Below, in pieces: positions 8,825-19,053 of a stretch of 24,620 nucleotides of DNA; the stretch's first letter is position 1; every line of letters starts with the position of its first letter. The stretch comes from Clavulina sp. PMI_390 (Eukaryota > Basidiomycota > Agaricomycetes > Cantharellales > Hydnaceae), in assembly GCA_015039315.1 (NCBI GenBank), contig WIDE01000232.1, positions 1-24,620 of the forward strand, in the 5' to 3' direction. A program made the translations under genes and the position numbers. The notes under the pieces are model-generated. The model made no database searches, had not been told where the DNA came from, and saw only the letters and a list, made by a program, of their open reading frames with translations.

Positions 8825-10186
8825 ATGGTGGCGATCGGATTGCTGGAGGTCACCCCACCGTTTCTTAATTCGTCGTGCCCATGGTTTGGTTATAATTCTT
8901 GCTTTGAAGATTCTACAGACTAAATCGAGCCTCTAGGGCGTCGGATCTTGAACAACTCACACAGCTGTACTCAACACCGTTTACTGGCGCGATAACTACT
9001 CGAACTGCGACAAAAGATGGGTTTGTGGAAGATCTCGCGATCCATACTGTAAGGAAACGGCGCTCATATCGTCGTCCCAGACGACATCACTGCATTCCTC
9101 CTATCTAACCATTCCGACTCTCGTCTTAGGTCGCATTTAGCAGCGATACCTCGAGCTCCATCAACTCCTATGGATACTCACCCCGTCCCCTGTCTGAGTA
9201 CCTTTCTGACGTGAAGTCTCTGCTCCTGGATGTTTCTCTTCCACTGAAACCGGTCATCATAAGCATTACTTCCTCAGATCCCATTGAGCTTCGAGAAATG
9301 CTCGAAGATATCGCCAAACTCCGTGACGAACTAGATGTCGAGCTCCAACTTCGACGGCACACAATGGGGACTACACAGCCTTCGGAATCATTTTCGAAAC
9401 CCATTCCCCTAGCATCACACCTACTGGGGGTCGAATTAAACACCTCTTGTCCAAATATTCCACATAAACCCCCACCAGCGTACGCAATCCCACTCTTGAT
9501 GCCCCTCCTTCAAATACTAGAGCTCTTTCAGCAAACTTTAATCCGTGAGGGAAAACTGCCCATCACTCTTGGGCTCAAGCTCCCTCCCTATGTGTATGCG
9601 GCGCAGATTGAGGAGGTTGTGAGTGCTGTCTCAGGACTCGACAAGGATACAGTCTCGTTCTTCACGTGCACGAACACGTTGGGGAATTCTCTCATGTTTT
9701 CCGATCAAGAGGATCGAGATCTTGCGAAAAAGAAGGAGGATGCCATGTTAGCTAGTGATTCGGGAGGCTTTGCTTTGCCAACCATTTGGGGTGGCATGGC
9801 CGGCGATGTGATTCATCATCTCTCCCTTGGGTACGCCAAATTTCTCCTAAATATCCTTATCATAATCCTTTAGCCCACACGAACGGATTCGTTTTCGGGG
9901 CTATTTTCTTCGGTCCGCTCTCCAGAAATATTGTGAAACCAATCGGCTCAATATCTTGACCGCATCTAGGAACATCAAATCCTTTAGCACAATTCTGTCA
10001 TCCACACCACCTTCCGATCCAAAGCTAGCGCCTAAGAACGATATTGCCCTGATTGGAGTTGGGGGGGTCACCAGTTTCGAGAGCGCTCAGCGAATGTTTC
10101 GCGCAGGCGCCAGAGCTGTGGGGTGCGCAACTGTGCTAGGGAAAGAAGGCCCAGGGGTATTCAAGCGACTGCAGGAGCAGCATTGA
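8825..10186 (+). CDS. Class 1-like dihydroorotate dehydrogenase family flavoprotein
   Basis: An FMN-binding TIM-barrel oxidoreductase related to cytosolic (class 1) dihydroorotate dehydrogenase, which oxidises dihydroorotate to orotate in pyrimidine synthesis. Four exons (8825-8883, 8937-9048, 9130-9830, 9970-10186) give 362 aa. Motifs: PPFLNSSCPWASDL, TGAITTRTAT, SINSYGYSP, VELNTSCPNIPHKP, LGLKLPPY, FFTCTNTLGNSL, IWGGMAGDVIHHLSLGNIKSF, ALIGVGGVTSFESAQRMFRAG and AVGCATVLGKEGPGVF. Cys164 sits in NTSCPN, where class 1A enzymes carry the catalytic Cys; class 2 enzymes use Ser. There is no mitochondrial presequence or membrane helix, as expected for class 1. The third intron (9831-9969) was set by the LGN motif. 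Whether it makes orotate or is a diverged paralogue cannot be decided from sequence alone. Confidence 0.88.
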
Positions 10187-10378
10187 TGAAGTGAAAGCTT
10201 GGGCGATTGTGTTGGGAAGGCTCTTTCTTGATTCGTACGTACAATCGATATCTAAACGGCCCGACCTCATTGTCCGTGAACCAGCTTAGGTCCAGTTTTG
10301 CTCGATTCGCGTCGGCCCAACGGGTCGAAATAGCCACATGTAACAACTTTACCACTTTATGGGTCACAATTCAAACGT

Positions 10379-11938
10379 CTATTGCGTCTCTACATTTGCG
10401 CTTCCCAGAACGTCAGCGTTCTTTCTACCACCAATCACTATACTGAGCTTCCTCAGCCACTCTGATCCTGTATCTTCTAGGCCTATCGCAAAGAACGCTA
10501 ATATTACGAGCATTGCACCACCGACAACCTGCAGAGAGGCATATGTCCCCAAGAAGGCATCCCCCAAGAGCGCGCAGGGAATGGTGAGCGTAAGGCCGAC
10601 GGTGACCATGAGCGGAGTCGTTTTGAGCATGGCAAGGACGTAGAGATAGTCCGACGATAGAGTGATAAGCATCTTGGGGATAGCACGTTAGGATTCAATC
10701 TTGAAAAAAACAACCAGAAAGAAAGGTCGGAAACATACGTTGAGAAGCACGCCAACCCATTGTCTCCTCCCCGTTGGCCAAGCGAATTCTTCAATTCCTG
10801 TCACATGGAGTAGCACACCAACGACCCAGGTGGTGCAGATGCTAATTGCGCCGACAAAGCCAAAGAATAGACGCATGTCCATGCGTGATTCCGATCGCAC
10901 GCGAACCTTGAGGAGCGTAACGTAGAGGCCGTAAAAGAAAGCGGATGCAAGGGCCAAGAAATCGCCTAGAAGGGGTGCTGAGCTCGGAATACGTAAAAGC
11001 GAAGAGGGGGTGGGACTGGATGGCGGTAGAGGCTCGGAAGAGTAATCGCTTTGGGAGACAAGGACGACTCCGACGAAACTGTGTGACAAAGAGAACCCTG
11101 TCAAGAATATGTCATGTGAACTTGAAGACGACATGCCTTCCAACGACAGCGAGTACTCGCACAATGGAAAGAGTCTCGACACGAAACATAGTGCCGATGA
11201 TAAGAGTAAAGAAGCCTGTAGGTATACAAATCAGTCCAAGACTCGTTCTCGTATCCTTTCGCAACTCACCTGATGTGCTCGCCAAGATGGTAGCGCTCGC
11301 CACAGTGGTATATCGAAGGGATGCAGAGACAGTCCAGTTTGCGAGGATCCAAATGACGACAAACGTGCAGGAAAGATCAAACGTTTCACGGTGTGTCAAC
11401 GGCGGGAGACCCATGGCAGACGAAGAGAGTTGCACATCCGGAGGCGATAATCCGTCATCGAAAGCGGCGTCTTCATCGAGCTCATCTCGAGCAATCGGGG
11501 CATAAACGGTGCTGTGGAGAACGCGTAAGGGAGTTGAGAGATGATTCCACCGAGGATGAGCGACTCACGTCGAGGGCGTGTGGAGGGATCGCCGAACGCG
11601 TTTGAATGCAAATGGAATCAGGTACACTGCAAACGACGCGGTGTTGAGATAGGTGACCCTATAGGAGGAGAAAAAATGGGATTAAGTATTGGCCATTTTT
11701 CTTCAGGTCGTTGGGTTTAGATACCCACAAGAAGGGTTTGTTAAATCCTTCATCAAAGATATCCTACATTGTCGGAGCGAAAGATAAGCTCGTGTGCCGC
11801 GATTGCTGCTTGACCGAGAGATTGACTCACTTGAGTAACAAAGTTTGAGCCTGTCCAAAGCAGGACGACGATCAGCAGCAAGAATATCCCAAACGCATAG
11901 CGCTGGCGGTCGTGCTCGGGTCTTCGAGCATCATCCAT
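10379..11938 (-). CDS. SLC35F-type drug/metabolite transporter (Yml018c/SLC35F5-like)
   Basis: A multispanning membrane protein of the drug/metabolite transporter superfamily, closest in motif to fungal Yml018c/Thi74 and animal SLC35F5; yeast relatives are vacuolar-membrane or thiamine-linked, and the substrate is unknown. Seven exons: 11938-11831, 11763-11729, 11658-11569, 11511-11270, 11215-11137, 11078-10739, 10672-10379, giving 395 aa (Yml018c is 393). Signature stretches: VVLLWTGSNFVTQ (TM1), NKPFLVTYLNTASFAVYLIP, VVIWILANWTVSASLRYTTV, ATILASTSGFFTLIIGT, GVVLVSQSD, LGDFLALASAFFYGLYVTLLK, SSDYLYVLAMLKTTPLMVTVG and TIPCALLGDA. Intron 11136-11079 appears to be GC..AG. An acidic loop lies near residues 90-110. 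The start is the first ATG ahead of TM1. It is divergent from MPS1 and convergent with the DHOD-like gene (192 bp apart). Confidence 0.88.
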
Positions 11939-12096
11939 TCGAGGGTCGGCCGCGAAGCGCCGGGCGTGGGAGAGACTCAACGAGTGACCTTCTCTCTTCG
12001 GGTGGTTTGTACGTGTTTGGTTCTATTGACGAGTCAAAGTCAACAGTCGCGGTCTCAAACAAACGCCTCGCCCTGCATCGTTTTTCGGTCTTGCCT
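11939..12096. promoter_or_regulatory. Bidirectional promoter, transporter / MPS1
   Basis: The 158 bp between two divergent ATGs must hold both start regions. The MPS1 frame stays open leftwards into the transporter's first exon but contains no ATG there. No TATA box or known site stands out. Confidence 0.5.
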
Positions 12097-15000
12097 ATGA
12101 CTCTCCGCAAACCACAACTCATCCCAGAGAATTCTCCATATCTTGATTCGGAGGACGACGCGCCTCCGAGCTCGTCTGTCCCTGTTGAACAACAACAACC
12201 CAGATTGCGAAACGGCGTGCGTCCCAACATGGAACGACCGCGCTCAGCTTCTATCCAACTCCCGCGTTCCAAGCTCCAACCTGCCCAACGGCCAACTTCT
12301 ATCCCCCCCAAATACTCGTATCAGCAAGGAGATGATGAAGAGTTTGACCGTGCCAACTCTGAGTCTCCCGCTTCTCGTCCATCCCTCGATGGTGGCTTCG
12401 GGTCGCGTTCCGCAGCATCTCTTGCCACAGGATCCAGCACAAATATCTCTCATGATCCCGATACGCAGTCAAGGAAATTTCTTCGCTCCGCAACGGTGCC
12501 AACTCGATCTCCGCTTCCTGAGTGGGATGACCCTGAAGCACCCCAGCCTTCATCCTCGTCAAATCAAGAGGTATGTCTTGATTAGAGTACCACTATGATG
12601 CTGCATACTCTTCTTACTCTCGTCCTCTGTAAACCATAGCCAAAGCAGGCTACCAATCGGTACCTCAACAATACCTTGAGGAGACCATATAACACGCCAG
12701 GCAACCCTATCGCGCGCGCAACTCTTCGTCCAAATACTGCACCTCGCCCCCTTCCATCCTCCATATCCACGGCATCCACTGCCTCTTCTTCCCGAGGCAT
12801 ATCACCGACAACTGCCGCTAGCAGCAGCCAGACTTCGTCGCCGGAGGACGAGAAGGCACCTCATCCTCGTCTCGCCTCCCTCATGGGCCCTCCTCGACTG
12901 GTCACTACCACTGTCCCTTCTCTCTCCGCCCAGTCTCGCACTTCTTACCAGTCGCGGACACTTCCCCTCTCCGACTCTGCCAGTTCTGCCAACTCCTTAG
13001 CTTCAACAGCGACAGCTGTGTCAGGTATGAGCCCAGCCACGAGCACAGCGGCTGGGGGCCTTCTTAGTAGGCCTACGCTCATCGACGCGAGCTCTGAGGC
13101 TTCCCCTGAACCGAAAGAAAGCCTCCAGCCAGCTCCCTCAGCCTCCAATCCTCCCATGACCCCTGGCAAACTCATATCTGCCATCCAGAACTTGTTGGCT
13201 GATGATGATGATGACGATGATGATTGGCCTGTGTCAGATCTTAAATCTGCGGATGGTAGGTTCGCTCTCTGGCCTCAAATTCTCATATTCCTGCTCACGC
13301 CGCTCCATTGGCACCGATAGATCAGGACAACACATTTTCACGCAAGAGAAAGGATCCTGACGCAGAACCCGTGCTGCCCCCTCTTCCTGACTCGAACCCT
13401 GCCTCTCGATCCAACTCACAATCTCCCCTCGTCATGTCTGCCTCTGCGCGCATTCTATCCAGGCAGGCATCTTCCTCCCCAACGCTTCGGACTGTCCGCA
13501 GTGACGACGGGAACCCCTCACATCAAGCAATCCACACTAACGAAATCCCACCCTTCCGGAGTGGCTCATCCGGCTCTATAGCCAGCTCTGGAGCCAGCGC
13601 TCCTCATCGTTCACGTCTTTCGGCCACCCGCGATCGCGCACCTTCTGACGCTGGGGATGAACCTCATCGAGCTGCGGCTCCAACCACGGCATCAGGGAAG
13701 ATGCTCCAGGGTCACAGTAAATCTGCCGCTCCCCTTGCGAGCCGCCATGTCGTGCAATCCCACCGTCGCAGTCCCACTGCCCCATCTGTCAGCGCCTATG
13801 GCTACCCAGCGAGGCATGGCGATCCAGCAGAGCGAGAAGGCAAGGAAAACCGTGCCGATGCGGCCCAGTATGTTCCGGGCCGCGAACGAGAGAGCGATCG
13901 AGATCGTGAAGTCGACCAACGCACTGTTGGACCAAGAGACAAGCGAGGAATGGCAGAGCAACAACAACAGTACTGGGAACGAGATCGGGATCGGGATGTT
14001 TACGAACGCGATCAACGGCACGCAGCAGAGTTGGAGCGAGATCGTGATGATAACCGCCGCCGCGAGCGCGAGCGGGAGTTCGAATATGATCCCTATAACG
14101 TCCATGCTGATCGTGCACCTCCTCCACCACCCTCGACTGCCACGAGCAACGGACGTCGCGAGCGTGACCCTCGCGACCGAGAGACGCGCCCTGACTCCAA
14201 GAAATACTTGTATGTGCGCAAGACGGCTTACCAGCGACTGGATCTTATCGGCAAGGGTGGCACGTCACGCGTTTGGCGCGCCTTGGATGAGCGACCTGAT
14301 GCACCCGCAAAGCTGGTCGCTATCAAGAGAGTCATGATTGAGTCGAACGAATCAGCGGAGGTGATCCTGGGGTACAAAAACGAGATTCAGCTACTCTCGA
14401 GGCTAAAAGGTCGCCCAGGAATCATTGAACTGCTCGACTGTGAGATGACGAAGAAGTATATCCACATGGTGAGCCCCTCAAGCCTCACGCTTGCTTCCTC
14501 AAGCCTGACCCCAGTCCCCTCTCTCCCAAAACAATAGGTGATGGAACTCGCCGACGTGGACTTCAATACCCTTATTCAGCAACGAGTGACGAAAAAATTC
14601 GATCTGCCTAAAATATGTGATGTCTGGAAGCAGGTCCGTTTGTCCACATGACTCTTCTTGGTCACTAAATTATGCTAACTCGCATCTTCATTCTGAACGT
14701 TATTCTGCAGATGCTACGGGCCGTCGATGTCATACACGAGGATAAGATCGTGCATAGTGATCTCAAGCCTGCAAATTTCGTCCTTGCTCGGGGTGAACTT
14801 AAACTGATCGATTTCGGTATCGCCAAGGCCATAGCGAACGACACCACCAACATTCAGCGGGAGCACCACTTGGGCACGCTCAACTACATGAGTCCTGAGG
14901 CCTTACAAGACCAGTATAGCGTTGTAGGTGGGACGAAGCCCATGAAAATTGGTCGCGCGAGTGACGTGTGGTCGTTGGGGTGCATCCTCTACCAGGTGAG

Positions 15001-15731
15001 AGCCGACGATATCCACATTTCTCGAACGTTTCTCATCGTTGCCCTCATTCTTCTGTCCTAGATGGTTTATGGCCGACCGCCATTCCACAGTGTCGGTCAA
15101 GGCCATCCCAGCATCAAGATTGAGGCCATCCGGAATCCGAACCACACAATCAATTACCCTGAATACAGCTGCCCCCTCATTCCCGGCAATCCCATGAATG
15201 ACATCCCCGATAAATACGATGATACTCAGGCGACGCGGGTGCCGAAAGAGGTGATCGAGACAATGAAATGGTGCCTCACACATGACTCGAGGGCGAGAGC
15301 GACTATTCCAGAGCTGCTCGCGGAGGACTGGATATTCGGCAGTAAGTCATCCTATTACTCCCAGCATATTTTTTTGGCACTAACGTTTGCGACCCATCTT
15401 AGTCGCCCGTATTCCTATTCCACTGAAGCTGACGCCGGACCAATCCGTCATAACCTTGGTAAGCTGCTTGTTTCAAGATTTTCGTCTTGCTGCGCTCCTC
15501 GCTTACCCTTCTCTTCCTTAGAAACATATGGGCCAGCTCATCAGATACATCAAAGACCTTGATCCTGACGCAGTTGACGACCCTGCACTCGCCGAGGTAC
15601 GTTGTTTGCTGCTCAAGCCATCCCTTCATGACTACGATCCCATTATTGAACTGCTCTGCCCTCACAAACTCTCACAGGAACTTCTTCAAAATCTACAAAG
15701 CGTACAGACATATCATGATATCGCTTCGTAA
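12097..15731 (+). CDS. MPS1: Dual-specificity spindle checkpoint kinase Mps1/TTK
   Basis: Mps1 monitors kinetochore attachment and drives spindle pole body duplication. Nine exons (12097-12570, 12640-13255, 13321-14468, 14538-14633, 14711-14995, 15062-15341, 15403-15458, 15522-15596, 15678-15731) give 1027 aa. Residues 1-655 are a disordered Ser/Pro-rich region with an Asp run near 346-353 (GAT/GAC repeats) and an Arg/Asp/Glu-rich charged stretch near 555-630. The C-terminal kinase domain starts at about 657: [10 protein letters not shown] loop (673-682), catalytic Lys699 in [13 protein letters not shown] (793-801) in place of [12 protein letters not shown], and [10 protein letters not shown] (833-842). 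HSDLKPANF and [10 protein letters not shown] are diagnostic of Mps1/TTK. The last intron (15597-15677, 81 nt) has no stop and a multiple of three, so retention would add 27 aa. The N-terminal start is the only in-frame ATG before the conserved part. Confidence 0.95.
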
Positions 15732-16227
15732 CCAACCCTTCGCCTCTCCTTGCCTGCTCTATCTGCTTATTCATGTTCACCCACGATACCCTCTCTGCAT
15801 CCTTTTATCTTGAGCCTCTTCGTTCCAATCTCCCAATTTTCTACGGTGATCCCAATTCCTCCCTCGTTCCAAAATCTACTCCCAATCCTTCACTCCTCTT
15901 CTCTACCCTACATGTCTGTTTCATGTCTCGCTGATTCCATCTTACCTTCTCTTCACACAATCAATCCTCTTTCAGCTCATGTCCCACTACTCGCAATCCT
16001 TCATCCCTGCTTCACAGACACCACCAATCACGACAGTCTTATCAGCACTTTCATTGTACTCCTTTTTTGGACTCCGCATAATTACGCAACTCCAGCCTCG
16101 GCTTACAAAAGTTGTAATTGATTATTGGCCACATGTTCTGGGTAGGGTGGTTGGCGCGATCTGTAAAATATGGCTGTAGACAATAGACAACTCTCTGCGA
16201 CTAACGAACTTCTGGTGACCAGTCAAT
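15732..16227. other. Pyrimidine-rich convergent intergenic region
   Basis: Nearly 500 bp between the 3' ends of MPS1 and the oxidase gene. From about 15735 to 16030 the top strand is dominated by C and T with little G, then composition becomes ordinary. Open frames across it have no recognisable domain. It probably contains both 3' UTRs. No tRNA or repeat was recognised. Confidence 0.5.
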
Positions 16228-18783
16228 TCACCCGATGACTTCTGAAACGAATCCCAGGCCCTCCCATCCGCGCACTAGTTCACCCATGACCTCCTCAGCG
16301 CTCGCGTTTAGTCGCTTTTTTGTGATAGCAAAGGACTGTGGCAGTCGCTCGTCCCACATGTTGTGTGGGGAAAGCAGCTGGGAAACAAGACCACGAGAAG
16401 CAAGGAGACACCGTGCCATCCCTACGAGGAGCAATGATCCCATAGAAATGTGCAAAACGAAAGATCAATACAAGGGAGTGGACGAAGACGGCATACACAG
16501 GTGTAGAAAACGCACCATGCCCATGGAATCCAGCAGAGACGTAGAGCCCTTCATACCGCCTACCAGGCACTGCCCCAACGAAAGGAAGTGTATCAAGAGT
16601 CTAGTGCGTCAGTAGCAAAATCGATAATGTGGACGGAAGAAGCAGTCAGTTGCTGTAAGTACTATCGGTGCCTTAGCGTTCAACTTACATGTCCTTGGAT
16701 GCTAAGAAAAGTAAATAATACATAGTCGAAATGGTGAGGATAGCGGCATGCACAGCCATCGGAGCGCGCGAGCAATTGGGCACTTACCCAGTCCACGACC
16801 GAATGAGGCCTTCACCAACACCCTCTGATGCTTGATCCCAACCGTCAAAATTCACTCGAGGCATCCAACGATAGTCTAATCAGAATTAAACGCCATAATA
16901 AGATCCAATGCAAGATTTAGTGAGGTCAACCGCACTTACACTCTTCTGTGCGTGTAAACACTGTCGAGTCGTCCACCTCGCCCAGCCAAGGGACACCATC
17001 TCGATCGGATGCGCGCTGTGCAAGCTCCCCACCCATAACTATGCCTCCATCACTGGTTGTGAGCCCATATGCCTCCTCAAATCCACTTGGCCACCGTGAC
17101 GAGGCGCGCGCTCGTCCGTGGCTAATGACGTCAACTTCACTGCCTGAGGAAGGCCAGGTCGCATTATCGTAATGGCCTCGGATGTTAAACGTAAACTCCA
17201 ACTCTCCCCCACGGCTCAAGAATCCCATCGGGGGCGTATAGGCCGCCATTTGTGTCCGCTTGGGGACAATGCGTCCCATGAAGAGTGCAGGGAGTAGCGT
17301 GGATGTGTAGCCATTCGTGGTGATAATGAGCTTTGGAGTAAGTATGGAGCCACGAGGGGTGTGAACGTGCCACACATATGGGTGGGGGGAGTCAGAGGTC
17401 TTGTCGGTTGGATTAGGAGACACAAATGAAGGAGAGCGAACACGGTGGAGTGAGAGTGCAGGGGTTTGGGTAAACAATCGGAGACGTGGTTCTGCTTTTT
17501 TATTACGATGGGCTGGGGAGGAGAGAAGTTTGGTTAGGAGAGCGTGAACCTACCACACGGTGTGAAAGCAAAAGGAGCATGTGAGCACGCGTAGCGTTGA
17601 TGGAGACGGTAATGAACGAAGAACTAACAAACTTATGCGGCCAGATGGAAGCGCAACGATACGCATATGCCTCAACAGCAGTCTTGGATCTCGTGATCTA
17701 TGGCGCAGGGTACGGACGGCGCAATGATTTAATTGTTGTGAACGCTCATCCTTGTGCCTCATAAGAAACAACCTACCGCGCGAGCCTCTGCCGTATCCTT
17801 GAACCATTGAACACCATCAATTTGGGGCTGTTTGCGGAGGGCTCGATCTTCGCGGATGAGATCAAGGAGGCGACCGTCTTGGGCGGCAGTAGCCTTGTCG
17901 AGGACTTGGACACGAGAGATATTAGTGCGTTCGAGTTAATATTCAGGACGGAGATTTGTTCACTGTAGCGTCTTCGCTCCAGAGCTCACCTATTTCTCGA
18001 TGTGGCCGCATTGCAAAGCCGACGTCGATGCCAAGTTCCTATAAACAAGTGGTTGGAGGCGAAGCAAGCAAGATAGAATTGTGAGTAGAGGGAAACCAGA
18101 AAAGGCTCCAAGAAAAAGCCTGCCGCACTCACTTCGACGAGCTGGGTTGTCAGATCGAGGGTGTCATACTCGCTTTGGATGAGCTTGAGCGCTTCTTCAG
18201 TGCCAAAGAGGGCTTTGTAGTCAGCGTATGTTCTGAAGGGGACCGGTTTAATAAAGCCTCCATTCCGTCCCGCTGGATAGTCGTTGTGCCATTGACGTTA
18301 GACGCATCCAAACTTTTACACGCGCTGGGGGTTGCTTACTGGCGCCAGAAGACACCTCCCGTGCTTCAAGCAGGACAACGTTCTCGGGTGGATTATCTGA
18401 ATTGAGAAGGAAGTGGGCGGTTGACACCCCACTTATGCCTGCGCCGATGCTGGGTTGTACGAGCAATTATACAAACAGGTTCAATGTGTAAGCAGGCGCT
18501 CCTCACGGGCAGTTATTTGAGCCTACATCACAACATCAGCTGTCCGAGGCAATTCGTCCTTGCTCCCAAACCCCATGAGAGCATTATTGGGACCTCGATT
18601 GTGGGCAGACCAGTAGGATGCTGTGCTCGGTCGATGCGTAACTGGGAGACCCGGCCATGGAAGAGGCTCTGCACTAGTCCCGGGGTGGAGCACTTGCTGG
18701 GATTGGACGTGGATATGAAGACGAGAGAAACCTTGGCTAAGTTCAGAGATCGCCTGCAAGCCTTGTAGGATGAGATGATGCAT
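16228..18783 (-). CDS. FAD-dependent oxidoreductase (DAO family)
   Basis: A flavoprotein of the D-amino-acid oxidase/glycine oxidase superfamily, a common multi-copy family in fungi; the substrate (amine, amino acid or sarcosine-like) is unknown. Eleven exons: 18783-18527, 18449-18340, 18272-18133, 18038-17990, 17904-17777, 17697-17629, 17549-16940, 16875-16788, 16701-16689, 16600-16516, 16421-16228, giving 580 aa. Motifs: ASYWSAHN near the N-terminus, ADVVIIGAGISGVSTAHFL (Rossmann dinucleotide motif), VVLLEAREVSSGATGRNGGF, SIWPHKFVHALL, LIITTNGYTSTLLP, EEYYRWMPRV, WTGIQGHTLDTLPFVGAVPG and GLYVSAGFHGHGMARC near the C-terminus. Exon nine is only 13 nt. The N-terminus is uncertain: the ATG at 18783 is the nearest in frame, but an extra 5' intron or the ATG at 18921 is possible. 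No clear signal peptide. It is divergent from the CK2 gene. Confidence 0.88.
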
Positions 18784-19053
18784 TCTGGAGGATGGCACAC
18801 GCGGCACACGGCTGAAAACAGGTACTAATCGATGGTGGGAGGCAAGTTTAGCAACGCTGCAGTGACATGCAAGCTTGCAACGCGGACGCAGGTCGGAGAT
18901 CAAGTTGAGAGAGTTGCCCACACTTGCCCACTTTGAGTCAATGTGACACGTGACCTGGTCCCACGCCCTCGCTTGGGCTGACTCTTTCGCTCACCCGCCG
19001 CGCGCCTGTTTGCCTCCTCTCCCCTGCCTCGTGTTCACGAGGGTGGTGTCTAA
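18784..19053. promoter_or_regulatory. Bidirectional promoter, FAD oxidase / CK2 alpha, with an E-box
   Basis: The 270-bp region between divergent genes contains a palindromic CACGTG E-box at 18947-18952, a target type for fungal bHLH factors such as Cbf1. A direct repeat TTGCCCAC occurs at 18914-18921 and 18924-18931, just to its left. The stretch before the CK2 ATG (about 18960-19050) is C/T-rich, as is usual for basidiomycete 5' UTRs. Function is inferred. Confidence 0.4.

Noticed and set aside
11823..11829. TGACTCA as a Gcn4 site in the transporter region
   Set aside because: It lies at the splice donor of transporter intron 1, where the GTGAGT consensus generates the match.
11845..12096. 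In-frame upstream extension of MPS1
   Set aside because: The frame is open but has no ATG and lies antisense to the transporter's first exon; the first ATG is at 12097.
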